A stretch of 64,000 nucleotides of DNA from Pseudomonas uvaldensis (GCF_021271205.1 NZ_JAIWKS010000002.1:248001-312000), one strand, 5' to 3'; shown: positions 18,144 through 28,019, counted from the first letter of the stretch. The notes: a model not told the origin generated them from the letters alone. Made by a program: numbers and translations.

Positions 18144-19040
18144 TCACATTCCTTCGCGAACCGCCCCGCGGATCCCGTCCAGCAACATGGTGAACGCCGG
18201 ATTGTCGTTGTCCTCGCGCCATACCAGATGCAATTCGCTCTGCACCCCTTCGCCCAAATCGATCTCGCGAAACACCACCTGTTTGAACACCACGCTGGTG
18301 GCACACCGGGGCACCAGCGCCAGGCCCATGCCGGCGTTGACCAGCGCAAGGATCGTCAACGATGACCCCAGCCATTGCACGAATTGCGGCGCGACCCGCG
18401 CCGAGCGGAGCATGCCTGTGAGCAGTTCGTTGAACGGCGGGTAGGCGGAGTGGGAGTACATGAGGAAGGGTTGGGCATCGAGGTCTTGCACATTGACGGA
18501 TTCGGCGCGGGCCAGCGGATGGCCGGCGGGCACTGCCAGGACGAAGGGCTCGCGCACCAGGCATTCGGTGGCGTAACCGGTTTCCAGTAGCGGCGAGCGG
18601 ACGATCCCGAGGTCGATGCGGCGGGCGCGCAGGGCCTCGTGTTGCTGGTAGGTGTTCATCTCCGACAGGACGATCTTGACCTGGGGCTGCTTCAGCCGGG
18701 CCTCGGCAATCACTTTGGGCAGGAATTCATACACCGCGCTGCCGACAAAGCTGATGGTGACCGAGCCGATGTCGCCTTGGGCGAATCGCCGCGCGGCCAC
18801 GGCGGCCTGTTGTGCCTGTTGCAACAGGTTCTGCGCTTCGATGAAGAATGCCCGACCGGCTGCCGTAAGGGCCACGCTGCGGGTGCTGCGGGTGAACAGC
18901 TCGACGCCCAGGTGATGCTCGAGCAATTGGATCTGCCGGCTCAGCGGTGGCTGGGTCATGTTCAACCGTTCGGCGGCGCGACGAAAATTCAGTTCAGTCG
19001 CCACGGTGGTGAAGCAGCGCAGTTGGGCGAGTTCGAACAT
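18144..19040 (-). CDS. LysR-family regulator of the sugar-acid unit
   Basis: This 298-residue LysR protein starts MFELAQLRCFTTVATELNF at 19040. A frame reaching 19091 adds 17 residues with no family match and was rejected. The HTH reads AAERLNMTQPPLSRQIQLLE, and the effector domain (SVTISFVGSAVYEFLPKVI, DLGIVRSPLLETGYATECL) is of the BenM/CatM-like group. It is divergent from an MFS-dehydratase operon with a 107-bp shared promoter and is the likely regulator of it. The inducer is probably a sugar acid. Confidence 0.9.
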   Translation of the reverse strand: MFELAQLRCFTTVATELNFRRAAERLNMTQPPLSRQIQLLEHHLGVELFTRSTRSVALTAAGRAFFIEAQNLLQQAQQAAVAARRFAQGDIGSVTISFVGSAVYEFLPKVIAEARLKQPQVKIVLSEMNTYQQHEALRARRIDLGIVRSPLLETGYATECLVREPFVLAVPAGHPLARAESVNVQDLDAQPFLMYSHSAYPPFNELLTGMLRSARVAPQFVQWLGSSLTILALVNAGMGLALVPRCATSVVFKQVVFREIDLGEGVQSELHLVWREDNDNPAFTMLLDGIRGAVREGM

Positions 19041-19147
19041 TGATTCAATCCAGGTATCAATCAAGTGCCAAGTTAGATTAGACGGAAACAATATGCCCCG
19101 TCCATCATCGAGCCGTTCCCCACAAAAACAATGATTGGGAGGCTCCC

Positions 19148-20545
19148 TTGAGTAACGTATCGGACTCCACGCATGACAGCACCCTGGCGCTTGCCGCCGC
19201 CAAGGTCAAACGTCATGTCCTGCCCCTGGTGGTGGTGATGTTCATCGTCAACTACATCGACCGGGTCAACATCGGCTTCGTGCGCAGCCACCTGGAAACC
19301 GACCTGGGCATCGGTGCCGCGGCCTACGGCCTGGGCGCCGGGCTGTTCTTTGTCGGCTATGCGCTGTTCGAAGTGCCCTCCAACATGCTGCTGCAACGCT
19401 ACGGTGCTCGCGCCTGGCTGACGCGGATCATGTTCACTTGGGGCGCGGCGGCAATGGCAATGGCCTTCGTGCGCGGCGAAACCAGTTTCTATGTGTTGCG
19501 TTTCATCCTCGGCGCGGCGGAGGCGGGCTTCTTTCCCGGCATCATCTACTACTTCACCCAATGGTTGCCCGCGAACGAACGCGGCAAGGCCATGGCGATT
19601 TTCCTCAGCGGTTCGGCGATTGCCTCGGTGATTTCCGGCCCCGTGTCGGGTGCCTTGTTGCATATCAGCGGCATGGGCCTGCATGGCTGGCAGTGGATGT
19701 TCCTGATCGAAGGGTTTGCCTCCATCGTGCTGTGCGGTTTTGTCTGGTTCTGGCTGCAATCGCACCCTAGCCAGGCCAGATGGCTGACGGCCGAAGAGAA
19801 GACCGTGCTGATTGCCACCATTGCCGAGGAGCAACGGGCCAGGGAAGCCGCCCAGGTGATCAAGCCGTCGATGTTCAAGCTGTTGGCCGACCGTCAGATT
19901 GCATTGTTCTGCTTCATCTATTTTTCCATCGCCCTGACCATCTACGGCGCCACGTTCTGGCTGCCCAGCATGATCAAGAAAATGGGCGGCCTGGGGGATT
20001 TCCAGGTCGGCCTGCTCAATTCCATCCCGTGGATCATTTCCATCGTGGCGATGTACGGCTTCGCTGCCCTGGCCAGTCGATGGAAATTCCAGCAGGCCTG
20101 GGTCGCCGTGACCCTGGTGATTGCGGCGTTCGGTATGTTCATGTCCACCACCGGCGGACCGGTGTTCGCCTTCGTTGCGATCTGCTTCGCGGCCATCGGT
20201 TTCAAAGCAGCGTCGGCGTTGTTCTGGCCCATCCCGCAGGGCTATCTGGACGCCCGTATCGCCGCGGCGGTGATTGCCCTGATCAACTCCATCGGCAACC
20301 TCGGCGGTTTTGTCGCCCCCACGGCTTTCGGTTTCCTGGAACAGACCACCGGCTCCATCGAGGGCGGTCTGTACGGGCTGGCCATCACTTCGCTGATCGC
20401 CGCCGTGGTGATCTTCTTCGCCCGGACGACGCCGGGGCGTGACACGCCCAACTCCTTGTCCGGTCGGCGCGAAACCGTCGAAGCCGTCGACCCGCCGGAA
20501 AAAAACCAAGCCCTGAACCCTGGCCCATCGGGAGCCGCTGTATGA
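19148..20545 (+). CDS. MFS sugar-acid transporter (anion:cation symporter family)
   Basis: This 465-residue MFS protein of the ACS family (glucarate/galactarate/galactonate group) has KRHVLPLVVVMFIVNYIDRV at its N-terminus, the family's D-R-x-N-x-G region (YIDRVNIGFV), and about 12 helices. The frame opens with TTG at 19148 preceded by GGGAGG at a proper distance; no in-frame ATG is near. Its stop overlaps the start of the dehydratase gene by 4 bp (ATGA). It therefore probably imports the hexarate that the enzyme dehydrates. Confidence 0.88.
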   Translation: MSNVSDSTHDSTLALAAAKVKRHVLPLVVVMFIVNYIDRVNIGFVRSHLETDLGIGAAAYGLGAGLFFVGYALFEVPSNMLLQRYGARAWLTRIMFTWGAAAMAMAFVRGETSFYVLRFILGAAEAGFFPGIIYYFTQWLPANERGKAMAIFLSGSAIASVISGPVSGALLHISGMGLHGWQWMFLIEGFASIVLCGFVWFWLQSHPSQARWLTAEEKTVLIATIAEEQRAREAAQVIKPSMFKLLADRQIALFCFIYFSIALTIYGATFWLPSMIKKMGGLGDFQVGLLNSIPWIISIVAMYGFAALASRWKFQQAWVAVTLVIAAFGMFMSTTGGPVFAFVAICFAAIGFKAASALFWPIPQGYLDARIAAAVIALINSIGNLGGFVAPTAFGFLEQTTGSIEGGLYGLAITSLIAAVVIFFARTTPGRDTPNSLSGRRETVEAVDPPEKNQALNPGPSGAAV

Positions 20546-21816
20546 AGATCAAACGCGTCACCGTTACACCCATTGCCTTTCGCGATCCGCCCTTGCTCAA
20601 TGCCAGCGGCATCCACGAGCCGTTCGCACTGCGCTCGATCATCGAGATCGAGAGTGACAATGGCTACATTGGTCTGGGAGAAAGCTATGGCGATGCGCCG
20701 GCCCTGGCGATCCAGCAACAACTGCAGAGCCAGTTGATTGGACTGGACCCGTTCAACCTCAACCAATTGCGAGCCATCGTTCAGGCCACCGTGGCTGCGC
20801 AGAGGCCGGCCAGCGTGGCCGGGGCGGAGCTGGCGCCGGGGTCTCATGCGAGCAAGGCGGTCAGCAATGCTTACTCAGCCTTTGAAGTGGCATGCCTGGA
20901 TCTTCAGGCCCGATACCTGAACGTTCCGCTGGTGGATCTGCTGGGCGGGGCGATTCGCGACGAAGTGCCGTTCAGCGCTTATCTGTTTTTCAAGTACGCC
21001 GAACACATCGATTCACCTTACCCGCCAGACAGCTGGGGTGAGGCCCTGGATGAGCAGCAGATCGTCGCTCAGGCCCGGCGCATGATCCAGGATTACGGTT
21101 TCAAGAGCATCAAGCTCAAGGCCGGCGCCCTGGAACCGGAGCATGAGGTGGCGTGCATCAAGGCCTTGAAAAAGGCGTTCCCCGGCTACCCGCTGCGCAT
21201 CGATCCGAATGCCAACTGGTCCCTGGAAACGTCCATCCGCATGGCCGAATTGCTGGGCGATGACCTCCAGTACTACGAAGACCCGACGCCGGGCCTGGAA
21301 GGCATGGCCCAATTGCACAAGCGAACCGGTCTGCCGCTGGCAACCAACATGGTGGTGACCGACTTCGACGAGTTCCGCCGCAGCGTGGCGCTCAACAGCG
21401 TGCAGATTGTCCTGGCGGACCACCATTACTGGGGCGGGCTGAGGGACACCCAGGCACTGGCGAAAATGTGCGCCACCTTTGGCCTGGGGGTATCGATGCA
21501 TTCGAACTCGCACCTGGGCATCAGCCTGATGGCCATGGCCCATGTGGCCGCCGCCGTGCCGAACCTGGACTACGCCTGTGACACCCATTACCCATGGCAG
21601 GAGCCGGACGAAGAAGTCATCAAGGGCGGCAAGCTGCCCATCGTCGATGGCTGCGTGAAAATAACCCGGGCGCCGGGCCTTGGGCTGGAGCTGGATCGTG
21701 ATCAACTGGGCAAGCTGCATGACCAGTTCCTCAGCTGCGGCATCCGCCAGCGTGACGATGTGCGGCAGATGCAGCGCTATCGGCCGGATTGGAAAATCGT
21801 CAAACCCAGGTTCTAA
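20542..21816 (+). CDS. Glucarate dehydratase-like enolase-superfamily enzyme
   Basis: This 424-residue protein belongs to the glucarate dehydratase group of the enolase superfamily. Visible landmarks are KxK in SIKLKAG (base), metal ligands in DPNANW and YYEDP, then ATNMVV, LADHHYWGG and the catalytic histidine in SMHSNSHLGIS, with the late GLGLELDRDQL typical of the group. The reaction would be glucarate (or a close hexarate) to 5-keto-4-deoxyglucarate. It is coupled to the MFS gene and followed 306 bp later by a porin. Many paralogues of this group are glucarate dehydratase-related proteins with little activity, so the substrate is not certain. Confidence 0.87.
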   Translation: MKIKRVTVTPIAFRDPPLLNASGIHEPFALRSIIEIESDNGYIGLGESYGDAPALAIQQQLQSQLIGLDPFNLNQLRAIVQATVAAQRPASVAGAELAPGSHASKAVSNAYSAFEVACLDLQARYLNVPLVDLLGGAIRDEVPFSAYLFFKYAEHIDSPYPPDSWGEALDEQQIVAQARRMIQDYGFKSIKLKAGALEPEHEVACIKALKKAFPGYPLRIDPNANWSLETSIRMAELLGDDLQYYEDPTPGLEGMAQLHKRTGLPLATNMVVTDFDEFRRSVALNSVQIVLADHHYWGGLRDTQALAKMCATFGLGVSMHSNSHLGISLMAMAHVAAAVPNLDYACDTHYPWQEPDEEVIKGGKLPIVDGCVKITRAPGLGLELDRDQLGKLHDQFLSCGIRQRDDVRQMQRYRPDWKIVKPRF

Positions 21817-22122
21817 AGCGTAGACATCCATCGCCCGGGTGGCTACCTCCACGGTGGGAGCGGACTTGCTCGCGAATGTGATGTATCAGCCAGCACATTT
21901 TGTGACTGATTCACCGCTTTCGCGAGCAAGCCCGCTCCCACAGGTGGATAGGGTTGGGCCTGAAGTATTGCGCCTCCGAGCATTGCAGTCTTACGCCCAA
22001 ACAACCGCGCCGGCCCGGCGCTTCCAAAGCAGTCGCCATTTACCTCCAAGGCAGCGTATGGCGCCGCCACCAGCCTTTCGATAATCGCCTCCGACATCCC
22101 GTCCCCTGTTGCGGAGCGCGCC
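21817..22122. other. Intergenic region: REPIN and porin leader
   Basis: About 306 bp separate the dehydratase and porin genes. A REPIN occupies 21854-21942. The remaining 180 bp before the porin should hold its promoter; no convincing operator was seen. Confidence 0.6.
21854..21942. repeat. REPIN
   Basis: GGTGGGAGCGGACTTGCTCG and an inverted arm ending GCCCGCTCCCACA flank a short spacer, after the dehydratase gene. Confidence 0.85.
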
Positions 22123-23307
22123 ATGCACAACAATAAAAATACCCGCCACCATTTTTTTTCTGCGGTCATCGCCAGCCTTTCGACCCTTGGGCTGACGCCC
22201 TGGGCCCAGGCCGAAATCATGCTGTACGACAAGGACCAGACCACGTTTTCCACTGACGGCTACATCAATGCCTTCTACGTCAACAGTGACGTGGACCGCG
22301 CCGGTGAGCAGTTCGATCGTCGTCAGTCGCGGGTCAAGATGGGTTTTTTGCCCAACTACCTGGGCTTCAACATGGGCAAGCAGGTCGATGACCTCAAGCT
22401 TGGCGCCCGTGCGTCATTCTGGGTGACCATCAACGACAGCGAAACCAACGGCACCGACACCGCTATCGATGTGCGCCAGTTCTACGGTACCGTCGCCAAT
22501 CCCGAATGGGGCGAGGTGTTGATTGGTAAGGACTTCGGCCTGTTTGCCCGCTCCAATATTCTGCTGGACGAACTGTTGGCCGGTTACGGCCAGGTCAGCG
22601 ACACTCTGGGGTTGGTGGACGGTGGCGGTGTGTCGTTCGGCAACATCGGCAGCGGTTATCCCTATCCGTTCCCGACGTCGCAAATCACCTACCGGACTCC
22701 TGTGATGGATGGGCTGCGAGTGGCGGTGGGGATCATGGATCCGGTGGACACCAACGACAACAGCGCCACCGGCAAGGCCTACCAGGAAAACCCACGCACC
22801 GAGAGCGAGATTACCTACCAGTTCGACCTGGGCGGGGCGAAGATATACAGCTGGCTCAACGGCAGCTACCAGACGTCGGAAAACACCGACTCCACGGTCG
22901 AATCGGTGACCTCCAAAGGCCTGGGCTACGGCGTCCAGGCCAAGATGGGTGGGCTGTCGCTCACAGGCTCCGGGTTTCAGGCCAAAGGCATCAACCCGTT
23001 CTTCACCAACAACGCCGGCGAAGCCACGCTGCGTAACGTCGACAGCAAGGGTTACCTGCTCCAGGGCTCGTACAAGTTGGGTAAAAACCGGCTGGCCCTG
23101 TCCTACGGCAAGACCGATGACGACGGCAACGGCGTGGTGGGCAGCGGTGCCGATTACGAAACCCGCGGCATCGCCTTGTTCCACGACGTCAACGACAACC
23201 TCAAGCTCGTGGCCGAGTACAACCAGTTCGAAATCAACGGCCACGACACCAGCGCCCAGAACGAAGACACCGACACTTTTGCGGTGGGGGCGGTGTTGAC
23301 CTGGTAA
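22123..23307 (+). CDS. Outer-membrane porin
   Basis: This 394-residue trimeric-porin-like protein (Gram-negative porin_4 type) has a signal peptide ending near PWAQA-EIML and opens with TTFSTDGYINAFYV. Alternating amphipathic strands run to the C-terminus FAVGAVLTW, which has the terminal aromatic residue needed for BAM recognition. The segment QFYGTVANPEWGEVLIGKDFG is typical of the family's loop 3 region. It follows the MFS/dehydratase pair, so it may admit the same acid across the outer membrane. A possible imperfect hairpin lies 40-75 bp past the stop. Confidence 0.88.
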   Translation: MHNNKNTRHHFFSAVIASLSTLGLTPWAQAEIMLYDKDQTTFSTDGYINAFYVNSDVDRAGEQFDRRQSRVKMGFLPNYLGFNMGKQVDDLKLGARASFWVTINDSETNGTDTAIDVRQFYGTVANPEWGEVLIGKDFGLFARSNILLDELLAGYGQVSDTLGLVDGGGVSFGNIGSGYPYPFPTSQITYRTPVMDGLRVAVGIMDPVDTNDNSATGKAYQENPRTESEITYQFDLGGAKIYSWLNGSYQTSENTDSTVESVTSKGLGYGVQAKMGGLSLTGSGFQAKGINPFFTNNAGEATLRNVDSKGYLLQGSYKLGKNRLALSYGKTDDDGNGVVGSGADYETRGIALFHDVNDNLKLVAEYNQFEINGHDTSAQNEDTDTFAVGAVLTW

Positions 23308-23417
23308 CCCTATAGAACGGCTGTAAAGGCTATTCGGATCGGGTTTTTGAAGGCTCCAGCCGTGCGCATCGCGGCCGGGGCCTTCGCTGTTCTCCTCCCA
23401 TGGAAGCGCCCACCCGC

Positions 23418-23434
23418 TACCCAAGTAGCATTCG
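23418..23434. promoter_or_regulatory. Recurring 13-bp element (TACCCAAGTAGCA) upstream of nosP
   Basis: TACCCAAGTAGCA at 23418-23430 is one of seven related sites in this region. AAGTAGCATTCG at 23423-23434 is identical to the sequence upstream of pqqA at 44568-44579. Position is 55 bp before the nosP start. Binding by an AgmR/PedR-type regulator is inferred. Confidence 0.5.
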
Positions 23435-23484
23435 TCGCCCCGGCTCGGCTTCGTACACTCAAGGCTCTCACCACGGAGGCAACC

Positions 23485-24648
23485 ATGCAGCAGGCCCAGA
23501 ACGAAGGCGTGGTCAGCGCGATGTCCCAGGCAACGGATGTCCAGCAAGCGGCCCAGGAACTGGCGCGTCAGTTGCTGCATCCCTACCTGGGGTTCGTGCT
23601 TTTTTTCTGTTCCGCCGAGTACAATCTGCCCGCCCTGGGCCAGGCGCTCTCGCAAAGTTTCGGTGGCATTCGCCTGGTGGGTTGCACCAGCGCGGGGGAG
23701 ATCACCCCACAGGGGTACGGTCGCAACTGTGTGACGGCGGTGGGGTTCGATCACCGGCATTTTTCCATTGCCGCCGAATTGATCGGTGAGATGGAGCATT
23801 TCAGCCTGATCGACGCCCAGCAGATGGTCGAACGGCTGGCCGGCGCTTGTCGCAGCAATGCCCTGGCACCGATCAAAGGCCATAGCTTTGCGCTGACCTT
23901 GCTGGATGGCCTGTCCAGCCGTGAAGAAATGGTCCTGGCGGCGTTGAGTGCCGCCCTGGGAGACATTCCGCATTTCGGTGGTTCGGCCGGCGACGACAAT
24001 TACCTGACCCATACCCACGTGTACTTCGAAGGCCAGTTCCACAGCGGTGCGGCCGTCGTGGTGTTGATCAACACCTGGCTGGCCTTTGAAGTCTTTACCA
24101 CCCATCACATCCTGCCCCGGCAGGAGAAACTGGTGGTGACCGGTGCCGACAGTACCTCTCGCCGGGTCTATGAACTCAACGCCGAACCCGCCGCCGAGGA
24201 ATACGCCCGGCATATCGGCGTGCCGGTCAGCGGCCTCGATTACCGGGTCTTCGCGGCGCATCCGCTGGCGGTGCGCATCAACGATCAATACTACGTGCGG
24301 GCCATCCAGCAGGTGCACCCGGACCTGAGCCTGAGTTTCTACTGCGCGGTGGAGAACGGCATCGTCCTGACGGCCATGACTCCCGGTCCCTTGCTGACCA
24401 ACCTGCAAGACCTGTTCGAAGGCTTGCAGGCACGCCTCGGCGATCTCTTGCTGACCATCGGTTGCGATTGTTTCCTCAGGCGTCTGGAGCTGGAGGACCG
24501 TGGCGGCCTGGAGCAAATCGGGCAGTTTCTGCGGGAACAACGGGTGATGGGCTTCAACACCTACGGAGAACAGTTCAATGGCATGCACATCAACCAGACC
24601 TTTACCGGAGTTGCCATTGCCCGACATCGCGTCCCCGGCCACCGCTGA
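23485..24648 (+). CDS. nosP: FIST-domain nitric-oxide-sensing haem protein NosP
   Basis: This 387-residue cytoplasmic protein starts MQQAQNEGVVSAM at 23485, with CGGAGG well placed before it; the upstream extension to 23347 was rejected. It contains FIST N and FIST C domains (VGCTSAGEITPQGYG, GDIPHFGGSAGDDN, FNTYGEQFNGMHINQT). In P. aeruginosa the FIST protein NosP binds NO at haem and controls the kinase NahK, whose gene follows. The same gene order is seen here, with overlapping ends. Together they should feed NO signals into the HptB/Gac biofilm pathway. Haem binding was not judged from sequence alone. Confidence 0.85.
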   Translation: MQQAQNEGVVSAMSQATDVQQAAQELARQLLHPYLGFVLFFCSAEYNLPALGQALSQSFGGIRLVGCTSAGEITPQGYGRNCVTAVGFDHRHFSIAAELIGEMEHFSLIDAQQMVERLAGACRSNALAPIKGHSFALTLLDGLSSREEMVLAALSAALGDIPHFGGSAGDDNYLTHTHVYFEGQFHSGAAVVVLINTWLAFEVFTTHHILPRQEKLVVTGADSTSRRVYELNAEPAAEEYARHIGVPVSGLDYRVFAAHPLAVRINDQYYVRAIQQVHPDLSLSFYCAVENGIVLTAMTPGPLLTNLQDLFEGLQARLGDLLLTIGCDCFLRRLELEDRGGLEQIGQFLREQRVMGFNTYGEQFNGMHINQTFTGVAIARHRVPGHR

Positions 24649-27214
24649 CCTGCAGGCGCAAATCGCTCACCTGCAGCACGAAAACCGTAAGTTGCGGCGC
24701 ATCAACGAGGCACTGATCGAGCGGGTGGAATCCGGCGTGACCCGAGGCAGCGATCCGTATGCGGCATTCCAGCATTCGGTGGTGTTGGCCGAACAGGTCC
24801 GCGAACGCACCGACGCGCTGAACCAGGCCATGGCCGAGCTCAAGGCCGGCAATCACTTGCTGGGCGAGGCGCGGCTGCGGGCGGAAACGGCCCACCGACA
24901 TCTGATCGACGCCATCGAGAGCATTTCCGATGCATTCGTGCTGTTCGATGAACAACAGCGCATCGTGTTGTTCAACAGCCGTTTCAAGGCATTCTGGGCC
25001 CACAGTCGAGTGCGCATCATCGCCGGGATGCGACTGGGCGAGGTCAAGCGCCTGATGACCGCCAACGGCTTGTTCAGCGAGGAAACCCGGGGGCCGGGCG
25101 ATGAGCATGTGCTGTACCGTTTGCAGAACGGGCGCTGGTTGCAGGTCAGCGAACGGCCGACCCAGGAAGGCGGACGGGTGATCCTGTTCACCGATATCAC
25201 CGACGTCAAGCTCAGTGAAACCGTGCGCCGCGAACAGGCTGTCGCGCAGAAATCCCATTTGTTGCAGCGCGCGGTGGACAACCTCTCCCAGGGCGTGGCG
25301 ATGGTCAATGCCCAGGGCGTGCTTGAATTGTGGAACCGTCGCTTCCTGGAGCTCAGCGGCCTGGCACCAGTGGCGGCCCACCGGCCGTTCAACGAGGTGA
25401 TCGCCGACAGCGAACTGCAACTGCTGACCCCCGCCAGCCGCGACAGCAACGGTCGATTGATCCACGAGTGCGAGCAGCGCCTGTCCGACGGCCGGGTCCT
25501 GGAAATCCGTACCCATCCGCTGCCCACCGGCGGCTACGTCAACACCTTTACCGACATCACCGAGCGTTATCAGCACGCCGAAGCGTTGAGTGAAAGCGAG
25601 CGCTGGATCCGGCTGATCACCGATCACGTCCCGGCACTCATTGCCTACCTCAACGCCGATCTGGTCTATGAGTTCACCAACAAAGTCTACGAGCAGTGGT
25701 ATTGCTGGCCACGGGGCGTAATGCTCGGCCAGAGCCTGCGCGAGGCCCACAGCGAGCAGCATTACCAGCGCCTGGAGGCTTACGTGGCCCGGGCATTGGC
25801 GGGTGAAAGCGTGACGTTCGAATTCGCCGAAACCAACATCAACAACCAGGAACGCTACATGCTGCGCTCCTACGTGCCGAACCGGCTGGCCAACGGCGAG
25901 GTGGTGGGGATCTTCGTGCTGATTCGCGACATCACCGAGCGCCGCCGCACCGCCGAGGCGCTGCATCAGGCTTATCAGAACCTGGAGCAGCGGGTCCAGG
26001 AGCGCACCGCCGAGCTGACCACCCTCAATGATCAATTGCGACGTGAAATCGACGAGCGCAGCCGGGTGGAGGTGCGCCTGCGCGAAGCCAAGCAAGAGGC
26101 CGAGCAGGCCAACCTGTCGAAAACCAAATTCCTCGCGGCGGTCAGCCATGACCTGCTGCAACCGCTCAACGCCGCCCGGTTGTTCACCAGCGCCTTGCTC
26201 GAACGCCGTGAGCCGGTGGCGAATGCTCAACTGGTGCGCAATGTGAGCAATTCCTTGCAGGACGTGGAGAATCTGCTCGGTACATTAGTGGACATTTCCA
26301 AACTCGATGCCGGGGTGATCAAGGCGGATATCGCACCCTTCGCCCTCAGCGAATTGCTGGAAAACCTGGCCGCTGAATATGCGCAGGTGGCCAGCAGTGA
26401 AGGCCTGGAACTGCGCTTCGTGCCGTGTTCGGTGCTGGTGCGCAGCGATATGCAACTGCTCGCACGGATCTTGCGCAACCTGTTGAGCAACGCCATTCGC
26501 TACACCCCCAGCGGCAGAGTCGTGCTGGGATGCCGGCGGCACCGCCAGCGCGTCTCGATCCAGGTCTGGGACAGTGGCATCGGCATCGCCGAGGAGCGCC
26601 TGGAGGAAATCTTCCAGGAGTTCAAGCGCGGCGACGTGCAGCGCCCGGACCAGGATCGCGGGTTGGGCCTGGGGCTGGCGATCGTCGAAAAGATCGCCGG
26701 CATTCTCGGGCATCGGATCCAAGTGCGTTCATGGCCGGGCAAGGGTTCGATGTTCGCCATCGATGTACCCTTGAGCGCCACCGCGCCCAAGCCGCAACCG
26801 TGCCTGGACATGAGCGAACCCATGCTCGAACGCTTGCGTGGCGCGCGAGTCTGGGTGTTGGACAACGACGCGGCGATCTGCGCCGGTATGCGCACGTTGC
26901 TCGAGGGGTGGGGGTGCCGGGTGGTGACTGCGTTGTCGGAGGAGGATCTGGCGCGTCAGCTGGACAGCGATCACGCCGAGGTGGACCTGCTGATCGCCGA
27001 CTATCACCTGGACCATGACCAGAACGGCGTGGACGCCGTGGCGCGGATCAATGCCCGGCGGGCCACGCCGATCCCGGCGATGATGATCACCGCCAACTAC
27101 AGCAACGAACTCAAGCAGCAGATCCGCGAACGCGGCCACACCCTGATGCACAAACCGGTGCGGCCGATGAAGCTCAAAACGGCGATGAGTCACCTGTTGG
27201 TCCGGCCTCAATAG
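24617..27214 (+). CDS. nahK: Hybrid sensor histidine kinase NahK (ErcS'-like)
   Basis: About 865 residues from a TTG at 24617 (CCGGAG six bases before); an ATG at 24578 is the alternative start. No membrane segment was seen. Order: N-terminal coiled coil (ADLQAQIAHLQHENRK), three PAS domains (about 85-185, 210-325, 335-450), a coiled linker, the H-box FLAAVSHDLLQPLNAARLF, an HATPase domain (RILRNLLSNAIRYT, GLGLGLAIV) and a receiver with the acceptor aspartate in LLIADYHLDHD. It overlaps nosP, its NO sensor partner in P. aeruginosa. It converges on agmR. Similarity to ErcS further on suggests both belong to the kinase network around quinoprotein regulation. Confidence 0.87.
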   Translation: MPDIASPATADLQAQIAHLQHENRKLRRINEALIERVESGVTRGSDPYAAFQHSVVLAEQVRERTDALNQAMAELKAGNHLLGEARLRAETAHRHLIDAIESISDAFVLFDEQQRIVLFNSRFKAFWAHSRVRIIAGMRLGEVKRLMTANGLFSEETRGPGDEHVLYRLQNGRWLQVSERPTQEGGRVILFTDITDVKLSETVRREQAVAQKSHLLQRAVDNLSQGVAMVNAQGVLELWNRRFLELSGLAPVAAHRPFNEVIADSELQLLTPASRDSNGRLIHECEQRLSDGRVLEIRTHPLPTGGYVNTFTDITERYQHAEALSESERWIRLITDHVPALIAYLNADLVYEFTNKVYEQWYCWPRGVMLGQSLREAHSEQHYQRLEAYVARALAGESVTFEFAETNINNQERYMLRSYVPNRLANGEVVGIFVLIRDITERRRTAEALHQAYQNLEQRVQERTAELTTLNDQLRREIDERSRVEVRLREAKQEAEQANLSKTKFLAAVSHDLLQPLNAARLFTSALLERREPVANAQLVRNVSNSLQDVENLLGTLVDISKLDAGVIKADIAPFALSELLENLAAEYAQVASSEGLELRFVPCSVLVRSDMQLLARILRNLLSNAIRYTPSGRVVLGCRRHRQRVSIQVWDSGIGIAEERLEEIFQEFKRGDVQRPDQDRGLGLGLAIVEKIAGILGHRIQVRSWPGKGSMFAIDVPLSATAPKPQPCLDMSEPMLERLRGARVWVLDNDAAICAGMRTLLEGWGCRVVTALSEEDLARQLDSDHAEVDLLIADYHLDHDQNGVDAVARINARRATPIPAMMITANYSNELKQQIRERGHTLMHKPVRPMKLKTAMSHLLVRPQ

Positions 27215-27224
27215 CGCAGGTTCT

Positions 27225-27249
27225 TGTGGGAGCAAGCTCAGCTCCCACA
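27225..27249. terminator. Short hairpin between convergent nahK and agmR
   Basis: TGTGGGAGC / GCTCCCACA (27225-27233 and 27241-27249) form a 9-bp stem derived from a REP half. It may end both transcripts, though no T run follows. Confidence 0.45.
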
Positions 27250-27298
27250 GGATTGAACACTCTGCGAAACATGGAACTGCGCAAAGGGATATTGCGGC

Positions 27299-27970
27299 TC
27301 AGCGCCTCAGATAAGCCCCGAAATCGATGTCCCCCGCACTGAGGATCGCCTGCACCCGGTTGTGCACGTTGAGCTTGCGCAAAATGGCCGAGACGTGAGC
27401 CTTGACCGTGGTTTCGGCAATGTCCAGCGTGTAGGCGATCTGTTTGTTCGACTCGCCCTTGGTCATGCGCTCGAGCACCAGCAATTGCTTGCGGGTCAAG
27501 GCCTGGAGCAGTTCGGGCGGGAAGGCCGGGGTTTCGCTCAGGCGTCGACCTACCGGGTTCTTCTGGGTGCGGATGATGTCCGGTGGCAGGTACACGTTGC
27601 CGTTGAGGATCTGCTCGATGGCGTCGGTCATCTGTGAGCGCGGCGACGATTTGGTAATGAACCCTACCGCGCCGTAGGTGATGGCTTGCAGGACGATCTG
27701 TTTGTCCTGTTCGGCGGAGACGATCACCACGGGTATGGTGGGCGCTTCGTTGCGCAGGTTGATCAGGCCATTGAGGCCATGCATGCCGGGCATGTTCAGG
27801 TCCAGCAGGATCAGGTCCAGGTCGTCGTGCTCGTGGGTCAGGGCCAGGGCGCTGTCCAGATCGGCGGTTTCCATCACCTCGCTGCCGGGAAAACCGTCGC
27901 TGATGACGTTGTGGATGGCTTCGCGAAACAGTGGGTGATCGTCGGCTATCAGGATTTTATACACGGCCAT
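27299..27970 (-). CDS. agmR: NarL/LuxR-type response regulator AgmR (ErbR/PedR1)
   Basis: This 223-residue response regulator has a receiver with acidic pair [10 protein letters not shown], the acceptor aspartate in [13 protein letters not shown] and Lys in FITKSS. A C-terminal LuxR HTH follows ([42 protein letters not shown]). The N-terminal sequence is nearly that of P. aeruginosa AgmR/ErbR, the activator of PQQ-dependent alcohol oxidation, whose P. putida counterpart is PedR1. It lies 49 bp after the CXXCW gene and is probably cotranscribed with it. It is the best candidate to bind the 13-bp elements found through this cluster. Confidence 0.9.
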   Translation of the reverse strand: MAVYKILIADDHPLFREAIHNVISDGFPGSEVMETADLDSALALTHEHDDLDLILLDLNMPGMHGLNGLINLRNEAPTIPVVIVSAEQDKQIVLQAITYGAVGFITKSSPRSQMTDAIEQILNGNVYLPPDIIRTQKNPVGRRLSETPAFPPELLQALTRKQLLVLERMTKGESNKQIAYTLDIAETTVKAHVSAILRKLNVHNRVQAILSAGDIDFGAYLRR

Positions 27971-28019
27971 TCACCTCGTTATTGTGTTGGGGCTGGAGCG
28001 GTTGCACGCACATTCAGGA

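Noticed and set aside
22414-24642. 742-codon open frame on the minus strand
   Set aside because: It is antisense to the porin and nosP, both with strong family signatures. Its translation has the low-complexity look of high-GC shadow frames.
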